From: Drosophila pseudoobscura
Taxonomy: Eukaryota > Arthropoda > Insecta > Diptera > Drosophilidae
Length of the DNA stretch: 64,000 nucleotides
NCBI RefSeq assembly: GCF_009870125.1
Contig: NC_046683.1
Coordinates: forward strand, 9,176,001-9,240,000
Direction: 5' to 3'
Of this stretch, positions 1 through 14,900 are shown piece by piece. The notes under the pieces were generated by a model. The model saw only the letters and a list, made by a program, of their open reading frames with translations. It did no database searches and was not told the origin of the DNA. The first letter of the stretch is position 1; each line of letters begins with the position of its first letter. The translations under genes and the position numbers were made by a program.

Positions 1-3000
1 GAATGTGTGTTTTCAGCTGCCTGTAAACATTTTCGACTTTTAATTCACTTGACAGTGGGGCTGCTCTCAGTCATCCCATCACCATCCCAGCCCATCCTCT
101 ACCACAATCCACTCACGAATCACTGACTGACTGACCGACCCGTTTCAGGCTCTCGGCCTTCACATTGGCTGCAGCTTTTGGGGTCAGGGGTTCTCTAGTT
201 CTGTGGGGCTTGTGGACTCGAAAGGTCATGTCCAAGGCCATCGGTTGTTTTGACTGTGGTCCTGTGTTCACTCTCGTGTCCGATAAGAGTTGGATTTGTA
301 AATAAAATGTTCGCTAATTAGGTTTTTCAGGGAATTCAATTGAATGCGAATGCGATTGCCAATGGTGATCAAAGGGATGATGCTGGAATGAACAAAATAC
401 CTGAGGAACCTGAGGGACCTGAAAGGAAAACGAAAAAACAAGTATAAGAAGAAGAAGCTAAGGTTTAGGATGTGTAGAATTGAGCTCAGCTCAAAAGAAC
501 TTGCAGAACATCGAGTTTTAGAACGCTAAAAGGTACGACCATCACTCTCTTGAAGCCTCTCTCAAATGGCATACTGCTCTCAGAGTTGTTTCTACTAGAG
601 ACTGCATTCGAAATGAATGGAGTTGAGTCAGGCTCCGGTTATCACTTACTTTTGCGTTTTGATTTTTCAGCCAGGTGCTCCCGTTTTCGCGATTTTTTCG
701 TCACAGTTTCTCGTGGCCTGTTAAGCGCACAATTGAGTGCTGTTAAGCTCCCAGTAGCCTCTGTTATGCTTAACATCCGCTGCGTCAGCTGTTTGCACGA
801 AAACGAAAAGTGTTGCTGCATTTACCAATTACTTCCAAGAACAATTTTAGGTTGCATTAAGGAGAAGCTTCAGGAGAGCATAGGAGTAGAATCTTAAGCC
901 TATAAATGAGTATATTGGGGGTCCAAGCAAAGTTTGTGCCTTAGCTTTAAGCCTGTACAAGGAAGCACATCATCAGCTCTAGTAAATTTCAGTAAAGTTC
1001 ATACATATGTACTATGCACATAACGTACATGAGTACGTTAATCCAGAAACAGAACAGGTGGGGTTTGTTGTACTAATTACGAACTGTCGTTCATTTTAAA
1101 TAATTGACTACTCGGTACTAAAAAAAAGTTTGCTGCTAGGGCAGACGTTGATAAATGATTGCACCGTGCAACAATAATATTACGAAATATTCCCATGGTT
1201 CCCATGTGGTTCACACTTTGGTCCAATAAAGAAGGGGATCTTGTTTAGTGAGAGAAAAACACCTGCACAGGTCTGTTAATCCCCTAATCTGGAAGTCTTA
1301 AAATTTCATTCGTGCCTCTTCGATTGAATGTTGTGGGTGTCGAGCGTTTCAGTCGTAGTCCCTCAATAATATTTTCCCTAAGGAATGAGTCCTAAACGCT
1401 TCGGATGAGGGAAACAGAAAGGGAAGAGAGAAAGATGGAGACCCAAGAAAGTTATCAAAGCGATCTATGGACACGATGAATCAATGAAAAATATGCTTTC
1501 TATAGGCACCTCTACGTTGCAAAGAGCAGGACAAATTATTTGTATTATTTGTGCTATAATTTTATTATAATAACTATTTATAAAACAAAATTGTTGAGCA
1601 AGGTTTAACCTTTTCTAAACTGTGCTATTTTCATACCCACATAGGTCACAGGTCACTCATAGCTCTTGATTGTGATCTCTGGTGTTTTTCCAAGTGAAAT
1701 ACCTTTTGCTGTGCAAATTTCCCATAAGCGAGAGGCGACATTTTCCTGAAGTTTCGTGAAGTTATGCCACACACTCCGGCACATATTTAAAGCGAAAATT
1801 TCTCAATTAATGTAAATGTAAATGAATCCCCGCCCACACGCAGTGCAATCGGAAACCCGGCCTTGAGCCCTTCGGAGAACAAGAGTTTCATGCCCAAGGA
1901 GCGGGACAGGCCAAGAAAGCTTAAAGACTTGGCCCTAACCATTCAACTGGGATTTATGGGGTTAAGTGTGGGCTGGGGGGTGGTTATGGGTTGGGGTCAT
2001 AGTTGGGGGTTATGTCAACGCGTTGGACTTTAATTAATTACCGGGAAAATTGTTAATATTTGCTCTACACGGGCAAGCTTCTCTCACACACACACACACT
2101 TTAGACCCTGCTCTCCTTTCGCTGTCCAGCTCCATTTGCCTTCTCTCATAAAAAACAAAAAATATGGAGAGAGAGAGAGAGGGAGGGAGGGAGAGAACGT
2201 GCAGAGTGCATGGTCCGTGTTGAGTGCTTTGTCGTGTGGTCGTAATTTAATTTTATACTAAAAAAAAACGACAGTGAAAGCATGAGGCAAGAGAGGAGAG
2301 AGCGACAGAGAGAGGGCAAAGGAGGACTCTCGAAAGTATGCAATGCCAAATTATGTTATGGGAGGCCCCACCAAGCCACCAAGCCACCAAGCCACTGTGT
2401 GTGTGTGTGGCAACGGATGCGAGTAAATGGCGAAATGCAAAATAGCCAAAGAGCCGCCGCCTGCAAAAGCCATACCACTGTGTTGCATGCCACCAATATT
2501 TTAGGGGGCCCAAAGAAGAAGAGAGGCGGCCGGATTATGGCCATGGCAGTGCTCTCCGATCTAAAGAGGGCTTCCTCTGTATTGAAAACAAAGAAAGGCA
2601 CAAATTTGCTTCGACTGAAAGAAAGACTGAAAACATTGATAGGTTTTTATGGAGCTACACCCACGCCCTGCTCCTGCCACTGCAACACTCAACAGAAGTA
2701 TCTGTGATCTATACACTTTTCCCAATGGCAAAGTTCGGAAAAGCCATCTCTTGTGAGGCAGTAAGGGAGCTATTGGCCAAAACGATGGCTACCCAGGAGC
2801 GTATCACCCTTAGGGCCACAAAGGAGGCTCCTGCCACAGAGCGGCACCTACTACTGTGTCCACCCTCTCCCAAAGAAGACCGAAGTGGCAATGTTCGAAG
2901 CCCACCAGATGGAGGCAGCCCAAGGGGAACTAGGGAAAGGCCTGCTTCCTGCTTCCACAAATAAAAGGTTTCTTCAAGCGAACCTCCACGGGAAATGTCG

Positions 3001-3344
3001 CCACTGACATGGCCAACGATTCGAAGGAGGAGAAGGACTGTAGTCTGTATCCGGCTCTGGCCATAATAATTGTGGCTCAACAGCATAGAGATTCCCTTTA
3101 ATGAATCAATAATTCAATGGCAGTATTTAGTAGCATTGTTGCTTTTATTTGTACGACTTATAAAGTGTTGTAATAGAGCCCTGAAGAGACTTAAGATACA
3201 CCCAATATGCCAAGGATTCTTAGAAAGAACAGGAAGTCGTCTTGGACACTTGAGCGTCCAAGGGGGAGTTCCCATTAGAAGCCTTAATTCCAATATAAAA
3301 TCCATTTGTTAATGTGTAATTATCCCTTTTTTTTGTTGTTGCAG
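1..3344 (+). other. alpha-Man-Ia: Intron of alpha-Man-Ia (upstream exons lie outside the window)
   Basis: The first mannosidase exon in the window opens after a strong acceptor (T-rich tract then GCAG, ending at 3344) and starts in the middle of the GH47 domain. The N-terminal cytoplasmic/TM/stem exons must therefore lie to the left, and this stretch is intron. It holds a GA-rich run near 2165-2195, a short CA run near 2085, and a GC-richer patch at about 2500-3080 that looks like decayed coding sequence (see findings). No exon was seen that could be joined to the mannosidase frame. Confidence 0.7.
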
Positions 3345-5009
<1,665 letters not shown>

Positions 5010-7100
5010 GAGGCCCGACACTACTGGCAGCTGCTTCTCTTGTCTATAGCAATGCACTTTACTTAGCTCTTTATATACACTATATATGTACGTAGTATAT
5101 ACTAGGTATATAAATCACTCCTTTTTTTTTTGTTTTTTGTTTAAGTTTTAAGCTAGTTTACAACGTAATGACAACCACAATTACATAGGGCAAAACAAAA
5201 GAAAGGAAACGAAAATGAAAATGTTATCTCTAGCAGGCACATGGGCAAACCACACACAAAAAACAAACGAGAAACTTTCAATGTAACATATTTATCAAGC
5301 TAACTTATTGTATCCGCGTCTTGTGCGGAGGGATATACATGTATCGTAGTTAATTGTAGCTGTCTTCAGACACAATTTGACAGGGGGCCTCAAACCCCAA
5401 GACCCCAAAACTTTCCATCTCAAGACGAAGCTGATGAATGATGAATGATAAACGATGATGTAGACGTAAACAAAAACTACACTTGATATTACAAATTGAT
5501 ATCTAAGACGATATATGTATGATATACATATATGAGATATATATATATATATGTAAATGTTAAACTCAGGTGTTCTAATTATTCTAATTTTCCTTGCGTA
5601 CTCAAGGCTCTTTCTCTCCAAGCAACCAACTAACTAGAACTAGAACTAGACAGACTAGTGAAAGTAATCTATCGTATCTAACTCTCAATCATTCTACACG
5701 CAATTTTCGATCTATGACTATATCTTTTCGAATGCTAATGTAACATACGAGTGCAGGCATTTCTTGGATGAAAACTCTTGCTCTAATTTCCAAACTTTGT
5801 TTTGTAAATATTTCACTTTCACTCGCAAAATGAAGGGCATCTCCGGATGAAAATAAAAATGGAGCATAAAAAAATCTAATTGATATTTATATGTGTAAAA
5901 ATATAAATATAAATCTAAATCTAAATATATTTTAACATATATTTAATACCTAGTGTTTATTTTTTAGCCTAAATATTTACGGAATATGTTTAGAAATAAG
6001 ATATAGAAACTAGCTTACTTTATGAGGGCAACAATTTAACGCAAAATACCTTAAATCCAGAACATCAAACGAATAGAGTCGTAAATTAAATATAATATAT
6101 ATATGTATACATCTCTATGTTTGTATTTAATTAAATCAAATAACACGTAGGCAATTGTTAAAGTAAACTAATTATACAAAGGCACGAGCGGTAAGAGTGG
6201 TAACATAATTTTCAAACAAAATGTAAAGGTTTTTATAATCTTAACCATCATTAATAATTGTAATCGTAATCATAGGTCTAAGCATCCCACACACACAAAC
6301 ACATGGTAGGTGTTTTTGATTAGGCATTTTTTTTTTCGTGCAGGTGATTTAAACAGACAACATTTAATTTCATTAAAAAATAATATATCGCAACAATCGC
6401 AGAATAATAAACTATAAAATCAATAACAAAAAAACAATTTTAGGGCAAGATTAGATTAATCTAAAAGCATAAATTAAAAAGAAAATCAAGAAAATATCAA
6501 CTGAAAAAAACACTAATTTTAATCGAAAGGTGAAATAATAAACTAAACGTAAAAACTAAATGTAAATTTTCAATGTTGAAAAACGAGCTTTAAAAGAATA
6601 AATTTAAAAGAATCGAATCTTAACAGAAATAACAAACCGATTAAAAGAAATAACACCAAACGTAATGATTAAAACTAAAGAGGATTAAATCATCAAAGTT
6701 TATGAAAATGGAGACACCAAATTGAATGAAAATATAACAAAATATAAATAAAAAACAAAGTAACAAATAAAAGAATTGAAAACGAATGGCAAAACTAAAA
6801 AGTTAATTTCCAAAATATATTCTTTAAATGTTGTTATTACCCTTTTGATATTTGACAGCTAATTAGTAACTAAAAATAGTTAAAGATAAATAATATCGAG
6901 AAAAAGCAAAGGAACCATACAGAAACACACAAATGTAAAAACCTTTAGAAAATAACAAGTAAAAAATTATTTAACATAAAAAAAGAGAAACTAACAATCC
7001 AAGAAGAGTGTAAATGACAACATTAAAAGATAGTAAAGGATGCAAATCACAAGTAAAATAAATAAAACTATTTAAATTAACTATAATATAATGGTAGACT
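5010..7100 (+). other. Probable 3' UTR of alpha-Man-Ia and AT-rich downstream DNA
   Basis: Strongly A/T-rich, stop-filled DNA follows the mannosidase stop. It has many short runs such as AATAAA-like words (for example near 5845 and 6410) and no coding signal on either strand. Drosophila genes on X often carry 2-kb 3' UTRs of this look. The true poly(A) site cannot be picked from sequence alone. Confidence 0.5.
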
Positions 7101-8900
7101 TTACACCAGTTTTTTTTTGTTTAGATCAAATTCGAATTGAGGCGATTTAACACATGTGTATTATGATATATACACATATAGATCTAATGATGCATGATTC
7201 ATGTATGTGCATATGTATCGAAATGATATGATGATACGATATAGCATACATGAAGATGCAAATGGCAATATGTAAATGCATGACCATGAACGGATTGCAT
7301 ATATTCGCAGCTAATCGATTGCTGGAGGTTACAATTGTATTTGGATTAAAGCATAAGTTTAATAAAGATCTAATGATTAACTTAATACTGATACTCATTG
7401 TTTTTGCCACAGATTTGCTACCCATTGCATTGGCTACATAAATAGATAGTTATCCAGTGATAAAATTAAGTAAATTTAATATCAAACCATAGATAGTTTT
7501 GCTCAAGGTCTTGCAGATGCATTAAAACCTTATACAGCTCTTGTTAGGGCTATCGTTTTGGTATTTTGTACCGATATTAAGAGCACAGCTTAAGAGAGAT
7601 GCCTAGATGAAAAGATCGTTAAAAGAGAACTCTCTGATGTACTTATTTGCCCTTAAGGAATCTTTGTCTTCCCTGGTTCAGAATCTCTGAAAGTGCAATC
7701 ATTTCTGGTTATGCAAACAAATATTCGTTCTTTATCTCCACATTCAATGATAATTTTTCAATTGCTTGTCTAACTTTAACTAACCCACAATCAATGGATC
7801 CGCTTGGAACACACGTACATGCTTATAAGGGGCAATCAAAGTTATTCGCGTGCTCAATTAATGAGCCGCCAACCTATATATGTACATACATACATAGATG
7901 TATATAGTCAGTGCGTGCTTAAACTATATGTATGCTCAAGTGTGCGTATACTTAATGAACAAACTTCGCACAAAAGGCAAGTCACAAAGGAATATGAGGT
8001 TAACAACATGCGCCAGGCATTCGAGAACCCGGAAAGAGAGTCCGGCAGACAGTCATTCACCCTGCCCCCCTATCCATTCCGCGCCACTTTACACCACTCC
8101 ACTCAATTCAAACCAAACCTCTCTCCAACTGCCGGGCAAAGTCCAACTGTAAGCATCAGAGCTCTTTGAGTGGCAATGGGGTCCCGGAATGGAGAATGCC
8201 AAAACGGGAATGCAAACGGGAACAAAGCATAAACATAAAACGGAGCAAACGGACTGCATTAACACCACCCCCCGCCACCCACCACATTTCACGCCCACGC
8301 TACCCAAAGATTTGCAACAAAAATCGCTCGCACAAAGGCAAACAGAGAGAGAGCGGACAGCACACCGGTCTCTCAATTGCCTCACTCTTTCGCTCGTTCG
8401 CTCGCTCTCTGGCTATCTTTGTGTTTTTCTTTGGTGTTGGGTTGTTGTTGCTCCTTTGTTGGCTAGACCAAGGCAAGATGCATTTGATGTAAGGTGATGC
8501 CATGTTGCGAAGGCTTCCAATTTGTATTTAGTGCGTGGGCACACAGAAACCGGGGACAAGAAGTGGCATAGAGAATAGAGAAACTAGGGAGAACGTTATC
8601 ACCCACCTTATCAATCACACACCTTGGACGAGCCCACCAAACCAGACCCGACACCCAGCACAGCTGCCTGCTGGGTTCTCTCTGCGTGCTTTTGTTGTCT
8701 GGCTGCTCCGCTACCCTAGCGTTGCAGAGAGACAGGGAGAGAGAGAGTTTTGTTTGGTAGATTTTCCGGAAGCCGCAGTTGTGCGCTCATGCGTTCAGGG
8801 TATCTGCAGGTCGACTCCCGAAGCTGGGCGTCACGTCGCGCTGCGTTTCGTTTTTGTTTTGGTCGTTGATGCGAATGGCGGCGTCGCTTCGAGCAAACCG
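7101..8900. other. Intergenic stretch, no gene seen
   Basis: Mixed low-complexity DNA. AT-rich repeats of ATGTAT type lie at about 7150-7270, and GC-rich, GAGA-rich DNA at about 8340-8760 looks promoter-like. The open frames here are short and overlap one another on both strands, so no coding region can be supported. Confidence 0.4.
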
Positions 8901-9053
8901 CACAGTTCGTTTCGAGTGTTCGAGGAGAGCGCCAGCAAAAACTCCAATAGAAGCAGCCACAGTGCTCCCGGCTCCAACTGCATCTGAAGGAAACCCAACC
9001 CCTGATCTTCGAGGAACAGTGTTTATTTTTTTGCTAGTGCAAGTGCCAGCAGA

Positions 9054-9284
9054 ATGCCCTTCCCCATCCATCCGCCCAAGCAGATGCCGTGCCCCCACTG
9101 GCAGCATTTCCCCATCAGCCCGGTGGACACCAAGGCCAATCCGTTCGATTCCATGGGAGGAGCCGCTGCCGCCGCCAATGGCTCCGCTGCGGTGAACAAA
9201 CCGCCGGAGCCAGTTTCCTATCGGTACTGTCTGCAGTGCAAGGCGAGCGGCAAGGAGGGGGGCAACAGCTCCGACCGGGACTAG
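9054..9284 (+). CDS. Possible one-exon gene for a 76-residue protein
   Basis: I do not recognise this protein. It has 76 residues, begins MPFPIHPPKQMPCPHWQHF, has an Ala-rich middle (GGAAAAANGSAA) and ends with YCLQCKASGKEGGNSSDRD. The start has a good context (A at -3). A GC-rich leader of about 150-300 bases precedes it, with an initiator-like CACAGTTCG near 8902. AATAAA follows at 9736-9741 in AT-rich DNA, as expected for a short one-exon transcript. There is no signal peptide or membrane segment; the only feature is one CxxC pair (CLQC). It lies between alpha-Man-Ia and the first Hk exon on the same strand. It could instead be the untranslated first exon of a longer gene. The overlapping 215-residue minus-strand frame is judged a GC-rich shadow. 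Confidence 0.4.
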   Translation: MPFPIHPPKQMPCPHWQHFPISPVDTKANPFDSMGGAAAAANGSAAVNKPPEPVSYRYCLQCKASGKEGGNSSDRD

Positions 9285-9735
9285 CTGGAGGGCGATGCAC
9301 CGTACCGGACCGGACCGGGTCGGGTCGGCGCGGCTCACCTTCGAGCCACCCACAATCCACCATCCAACATCCACTGCTAACCACAATCCACCTTCAACGG
9401 CATCGTAATCATCATCCACTTCAGACGCTCCCAATGTGACACTGGAAGAACGGAGGCGGCGCCCTCTGCTCCTGCTTCTGAACTCGAAAGTTCTGCTCTG
9501 CTGGAGACGACGCTGGCAGCGGTGCAGCGTAACTAGAAGTGCACTTGGGGAAACTTAATTAACAGAACAAATGGGAAAACTGAGTTTTTTTTTTGTGTAA
9601 GCTTAAGCAGATTGTTTTTTGTTTCTATTTTTACTCGATTTGTGTGCCAATTTCCGCTTTAATTTAAGCATTTTGTATTTAGAGCTAAAGACTACAATTT
9701 ATACGATTTTACACATATGGATCTTAATAAGCACG

Positions 9736-9741
9736 AATAAA
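9736..9741 (+). terminator. Poly(A) signal AATAAA
   Basis: Canonical AATAAA about 450 bases after the stop of the small 76-residue frame, in AT-rich DNA. It would end that transcript. Confidence 0.35.
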
Positions 9742-9759
9742 ACGCACGACGCATTTAAA

Positions 9760-11480
9760 GCAAGAGGAGATTGGGGGTCGAGACTTTGATACTCTTGCAT
9801 ATCCATTGTTCGTAGCATTTGATAAAACATTTCATCCAAATAATAGTGCTCTCCGAAAGGGTATCAAAACCAGTTCCACACGTAGCCACTGTGTGCTTGT
9901 GTGTGTGTTCTAGCTGTGCGGCACAGTTTTTGTTGTTTCTTCTTTTTATTTTTGGGCCTCAACTCTGACTTTGTTGTTTGTTTTCTTCTTCAGTTTCGCT
10001 CTCAGCCGATCGTTTCGTTTCTGTTTTTATCAATTTCTCAAGGTCAAACTGTACAAACAAAGGTGCGATAAGCAGGGGCGGACAGACCAGCGCGGCTTGA
10101 ATTTTTTTTGGTCCGTTCTGGCACGTTCGTGCCGCTTCTTTGCCAGCGATGAGAGAGAGCCGATACGATCAACAAACGGCTGGAACGCGGTGGAGAGTAA
10201 AAGGAAAGCGAAAGCAAAGAAGAGCGCATGGGATCGGCTGGAAATGGTGGAGAGGAGAAAGAAGACTCCGTTGCATTTTTTAACACATGCAAAGATTTTG
10301 ATTCCTTTTTATGTAGAATGTTCCTTGAGCCCCTACCTGATCCATCTTAAAAAAGAGTGCCCTACATATGTATGTACGTAGATGAAAATTGCGTTAGCAT
10401 ACGATCGACTGTACGACATGTGTGTACCAGTCTGTACTATATATAAAGGCTTATCGCGTGATGAGAGAGACAACACAATTTACACTCAAGCATTTCGTGT
10501 TCCTGCTTGTCCCGTCCCCTCATCCGTGTTCGGTTTTCAATAACTAAAATTAGCTGCATATTAAATGTGACACATTTCAATATTCAATTGATGTTGGGTA
10601 TTTCTGACTTATTAATAATTCTACTGCTGCTCTTCAGGCGTTCTTCATATATGAAGATATCGTTATCTGGGGGGTGTGGGAAACGTGCCCCCAAAAACAC
10701 ACAAACACACCATCACTGCCACATAAAGATATGAATGCAGAGGCAGATACTGTGTACATATGTGCCAACAAACATGTACACGCAAACAGTGCCGGTCATT
10801 CGAATAGTAATATTGCTAAAAGATATTTACATATATTATTTCCTTCGTATCCCTGTTCATGCGCCCAAAAGCTGGTGGAATTAATAGCAAAGAGTGGCTT
10901 TAGGTAACCAGTGCTACTCATTTGAAAGATTAATTGGTCATATTTATTAGTTTAAGTCCTAAAAGAGAGTAAATAAATAGTAAATAGTTGTGCGGCATAA
11001 TAAATGATCTTAAATCAGCTAGATTTATATTTAGAAATGCACAAATCAGTGAAAAGCGCCTGTTGGGCGAAGACATTATTGTTACACTGTCTGTCTGCTG
11101 GTCTCTCTGCGGTAATAAAGTGCTCGATCTTTCTCTCTGCTCTCTTTTGCTCGTCACTCTCCCACTCTCCATTTCCATCATCCTGTTCGAGGGCCAAACA
11201 AGCTGTTTGGCCGTTCGTTGTGCTTTAGAAAAGCTTTTTTCGTTGGACAGCTTGCAAAAAAAAGCATGGCTCTCTTTTGCGCTGGCTGGCTGCCGTTCTT
11301 GCTCTCTTTCTCTCTATGGAAGCTCTTTTGCTGCTGCGGCCGTTCGTTCGTTCGCGTCATGTGCTCTAGGCACCACCGCTCCGTTTCGTTTTCGTTTGCG
11401 TTTGGGTTTCGGCTCCTCCGTCGCATCTTCATCTTCGTGCTAGAAAGAGGAGCCGCCAGCGCCACGGCACGCATCCACTC
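9760..11480. other. Intergenic stretch upstream of Hk
   Basis: No supported gene. Mixed AT-rich DNA with a CT/GA-rich zone at about 11090-11420. The open frames on both strands in that zone are low-complexity shadows. Confidence 0.4.
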
Positions 11481-11885
11481 AAAAGACAGTGAGTGCGCCT
11501 AGCCGAGGCAGCAGCGAGGACATGGACATGGGAGCAGCCACAGTCGCATAGTCAAGCGCAGCAGCCACAGTCGCCAGCAATTGCAAGGGCTCCGCCTTCG
11601 AGAGGTCCGCCGCCCGAGAGTCCGAGTTGAGTTATTTTTTCATGTGTGTGTGTGTTTGTGTGTGTGAGTGCGAGCGTGTTCTACTCTGTTCTTTTCTGTT
11701 CTACACTGTTGTGCACTGCTGCTCTGTTCTGTACTACTATGTTGTGCTCTGTGCTATTCTGTTCTATTCCCACGCACCAAAACGTGTCCTGATTTGTCCT
11801 GCTCCGGTTCTTGCGTGTTTTGTGTGTCTGTGTGTGTGTAGCGGTGCAGCCAGTGCCATAGCGTGGGAGCAGTGCGGGGAAGGCA

Positions 11886-11943
11886 ATGTTTGCAAGCAGC
11901 AGCAGCAGCACAGATGCAGTGGCAGCGACACCAGTATGTAACG
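11886..11943 (+). CDS. Hk: Alternative first coding exon A of Hk (inferred)
   Basis: An ATG followed by 19 codons ([19 protein letters not shown]) runs into a G|GTAAAG donor at 11944 in phase 1. The next exon at 18331 starts with two bases that complete a phase-1 codon, giving Asp and then SKTAQSDEE. Exon B (17568) ends in the same phase, so A and B look like two promoters feeding the same splice acceptor. About 400 bases of leader-like DNA precede it, with CAG runs and CT-rich parts. A five-Ser run comes from a CAG-type microsatellite. The call depends on phase and context only. Confidence 0.45.
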
Positions 11944-14900
11944 GTAAAGACTTAGAGTGCGACGTGTGCCAATTGTTCTGTCCTCCTCCCTCCCTCTCTC
12001 CCCCGTTCTCGTACTTGTTTCACGATTATTATATGCCGTTTGTTTTTTTTTGCTGCCTTTGCATTCGTCGTCTTCTTCTTTTGGCAGCTACGTAATTGCG
12101 CTGCTGCTGTCGCTGCTTGTGCTGCTGTTGCTTTTTTTTCCAGTGTGTGTCTGAGTGTCTGTGTGCGAGTGTGTTCTGGTGAATGCAAAATTGCGCGAAG
12201 CAAAAACACATGCATATATGTATGCACACATGTGCCGTAATGTACGGCTGTCAATAGAACAGGTTCTAATTAGTGTGCGTTAACGGTGCTTCCTGTGGTC
12301 GCAACAGGCCTTCCTCTCTCCTACAATGGGTGTGCATGTGTGTGTGAATGAGCTAGTCTTCTCTCTTTTATGTTGTTCTTTTGCATGTTCTTTCGTTCAC
12401 TCCCATGCAAATGGGTGTGTGATTGTGTTTGTGTGTGTGTGCAATAAAATTTCATAATGGTTGTTGTAGCAGATAAGCCAGGACACCCACCCCACACCCC
12501 ACACTACCGAAAATGTATTTCCATAGGAAAAAGAGACCCCCCAAAGAGGCGAACAGAACAGGAAATGAAGCGGAATCTGGTAACAAAAATAAAAACGAAA
12601 TTCAACAAAAATCAACAACAATAAAATTGATAAAACTTTGAGGCCAAAAGTTCCCGGAAAAGGCCAAAAACTTTGCCAAATAAAGTGACCCAAATTTATT
12701 GAAGGAGCCCGCCCGCCCCCGTGAACAGTTTCCACCTATTTTTTTTGTAGAAGTTATTCAAAATTCTAAAGCTGAAACCTCCCCCATCCATTCAATTTTT
12801 TATTACATCTTTCCTTCCACGAAGCTGTTCGCCTCAAATATAATAGACTTTTATTGTAATTATTTAACCTTTGATATTATATAGTGATAGTTTATAGTTT
12901 CCAGCTTTTTTCCTTTAAATATCCATAGCATTTTTTGTAGCATATGAGGCCCTATTGTCGAAACCGAAACACTTAGTTTTTTTTTTAAATATTCATGTAC
13001 ATTTTGTAGCAAATCCGTTGAGTAAAATCAGTGGAATTTTTTAAAATCTGGGTCCTTAAAACCATAAAACATGCCAACACATGCTGAAGAGGCCGTGTCC
13101 CCCCATTCCATGTGACGCTGAAGAGTCACGTTTTTGACCCATTTTCACATGCTTCAGGCCTCGGTGCATAAAAGCTGTGCCTCATCTCTGGGCCGCTTTG
13201 GGCCATGTCGGGGGAACGCGTATTAACCATTGAATCCACTTAACCCACGAGTGGGTCCTAGTAGCATTGCCAGGGTCTGTCTCTGATGTAATTCCATTTG
13301 ATTTGCAATGGTTAACCAGATTCCTGCCTGCTACAGCCACAGACATTCGGCATTTTGCGGTTTCTAGTGTATGCGACCCATGCCCCGTGCCCCGTGCCCC
13401 ATGCCCCGTGCCCCATGCCATATATGTGGCATATGCCGCCCATGTATGGCATGGGTGCCTGAGTATCCTGTGTGAGTGTGTGTAAGTGGTTGGTAGTACT
13501 TGCCACATGAATATACAGTGGCAAGTCAGTAAGTTTGATAGCTTTTGGATGTGCTGTTGTTGCCTCAAATTTGCCAGAGAATACCACTTTAATTTGTTTG
13601 TCTTTCGGTTCTCTCTCGCCAGTTAACCCATTTGTGCCCCAGGCCAGGGTCCAAGACCAGACCAGACTAGACCAGCCGATCAAATCGTTCTAACCACAAT
13701 CAAGCGAATAGAAACGAACCGCAACATAACGGAAGTCCAATCATTGAAACGATTGATTGAGCGATTGATTGATTTCCCGATTAACCCGCAAAAGACACCT
13801 AACCTCACACAAATTATCACATAGCCACAGCCGATGCCTGGACACGTGCTTGGACCTCTGGACTAACGCTCAACTGAAACATCGAGACGCAACACCAACA
13901 GACTCATTTACTGGTGAGTCTTTTTTGAGGGGTGTTTCGGCCTAGCCTTGAGGCGGTTTGATCATTGGACCAGTGAGCGAATGCTTACTGAGAGAGAGAA
14001 GATCTTCAGCGAGAGATTCCATCTTCAACGAGAGGTTTTTTCTCAAGATGAAGTCCAGCGAGACAGTCTTTTGCGAGAGAATCTTTAGTGAGACATGGTA
14101 GAACATCATCTCTAATACCTTCTAGGGAATCAACGCTCTGAAAGACCTCTTTTTAAGATTAGAATGTTTACGCGTCTGGTCCACATGATCTTCAACGCTC
14201 TACTCACCCACTTGCAACCTGAGAACCCAATAAAATTTATTATATAGCAAACTTTTTTTTGCAGCAAGCCCATTGGTTGGGCCCCACACCAAACTGGCCC
14301 ATCAATTTTGGTTCTCTTACCCGCCACCGGGCGCTGGCGGCGGTTCCTCAAGTGAGTTTTACGGTTTTCGCATGCGAGCGCAGCATTTTGGCCCCTTTCT
14401 ACTACTAAATACTAAGAACTACTACTTCTCCTCCTCCTCCTCTAACCTGCTCCCCCATTTCATTTTTGTTGTTTGTCCATCGGTGTCTATGTAATTTGAT
14501 TGATCGATATATGAACGGCAAACCGTCCCATAGCCAATTGTCGCCCGCAGTCTCCTCCCCGACGGGCACTAGGTAATCCCCGCATGGGCAGCACTGAGCA
14601 CCAGATGTGCTACGCTGTTGATCCCGTTGTGTCCCGTAGCTTGGGAAGGGGACTGAAGCGAGTTGTCCTCCTATTCTGTTTCGAATTTTCGTTGGGTAAC
14701 GAGTTTCTACTTGTTGTTTTTCCTTATTTCTTTTTTGGTAATAGTGAATCACTGTATGACTTAGGAGATCCTATGAGTCCTCTCTATAAATCTTTGGTAC
14801 TATCTGTAATTTCCATATCATATAATATCTACATAACATATAGTCTATATATCTGTACGTACGTATATGTCTGTATGTCTGTGTCCTTGTCTTGGTACGT

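Noticed and set aside
2282..2707. 141-codon frame in the mannosidase intron
   Set aside because: Low complexity at its start; may overlap a pseudogene, but not a working gene.
8787..9434. 215-codon minus-strand frame
   Set aside because: Antisense to the GC-rich leader and small frame; Gly/Val-rich composition of a shadow; no homology recognised.
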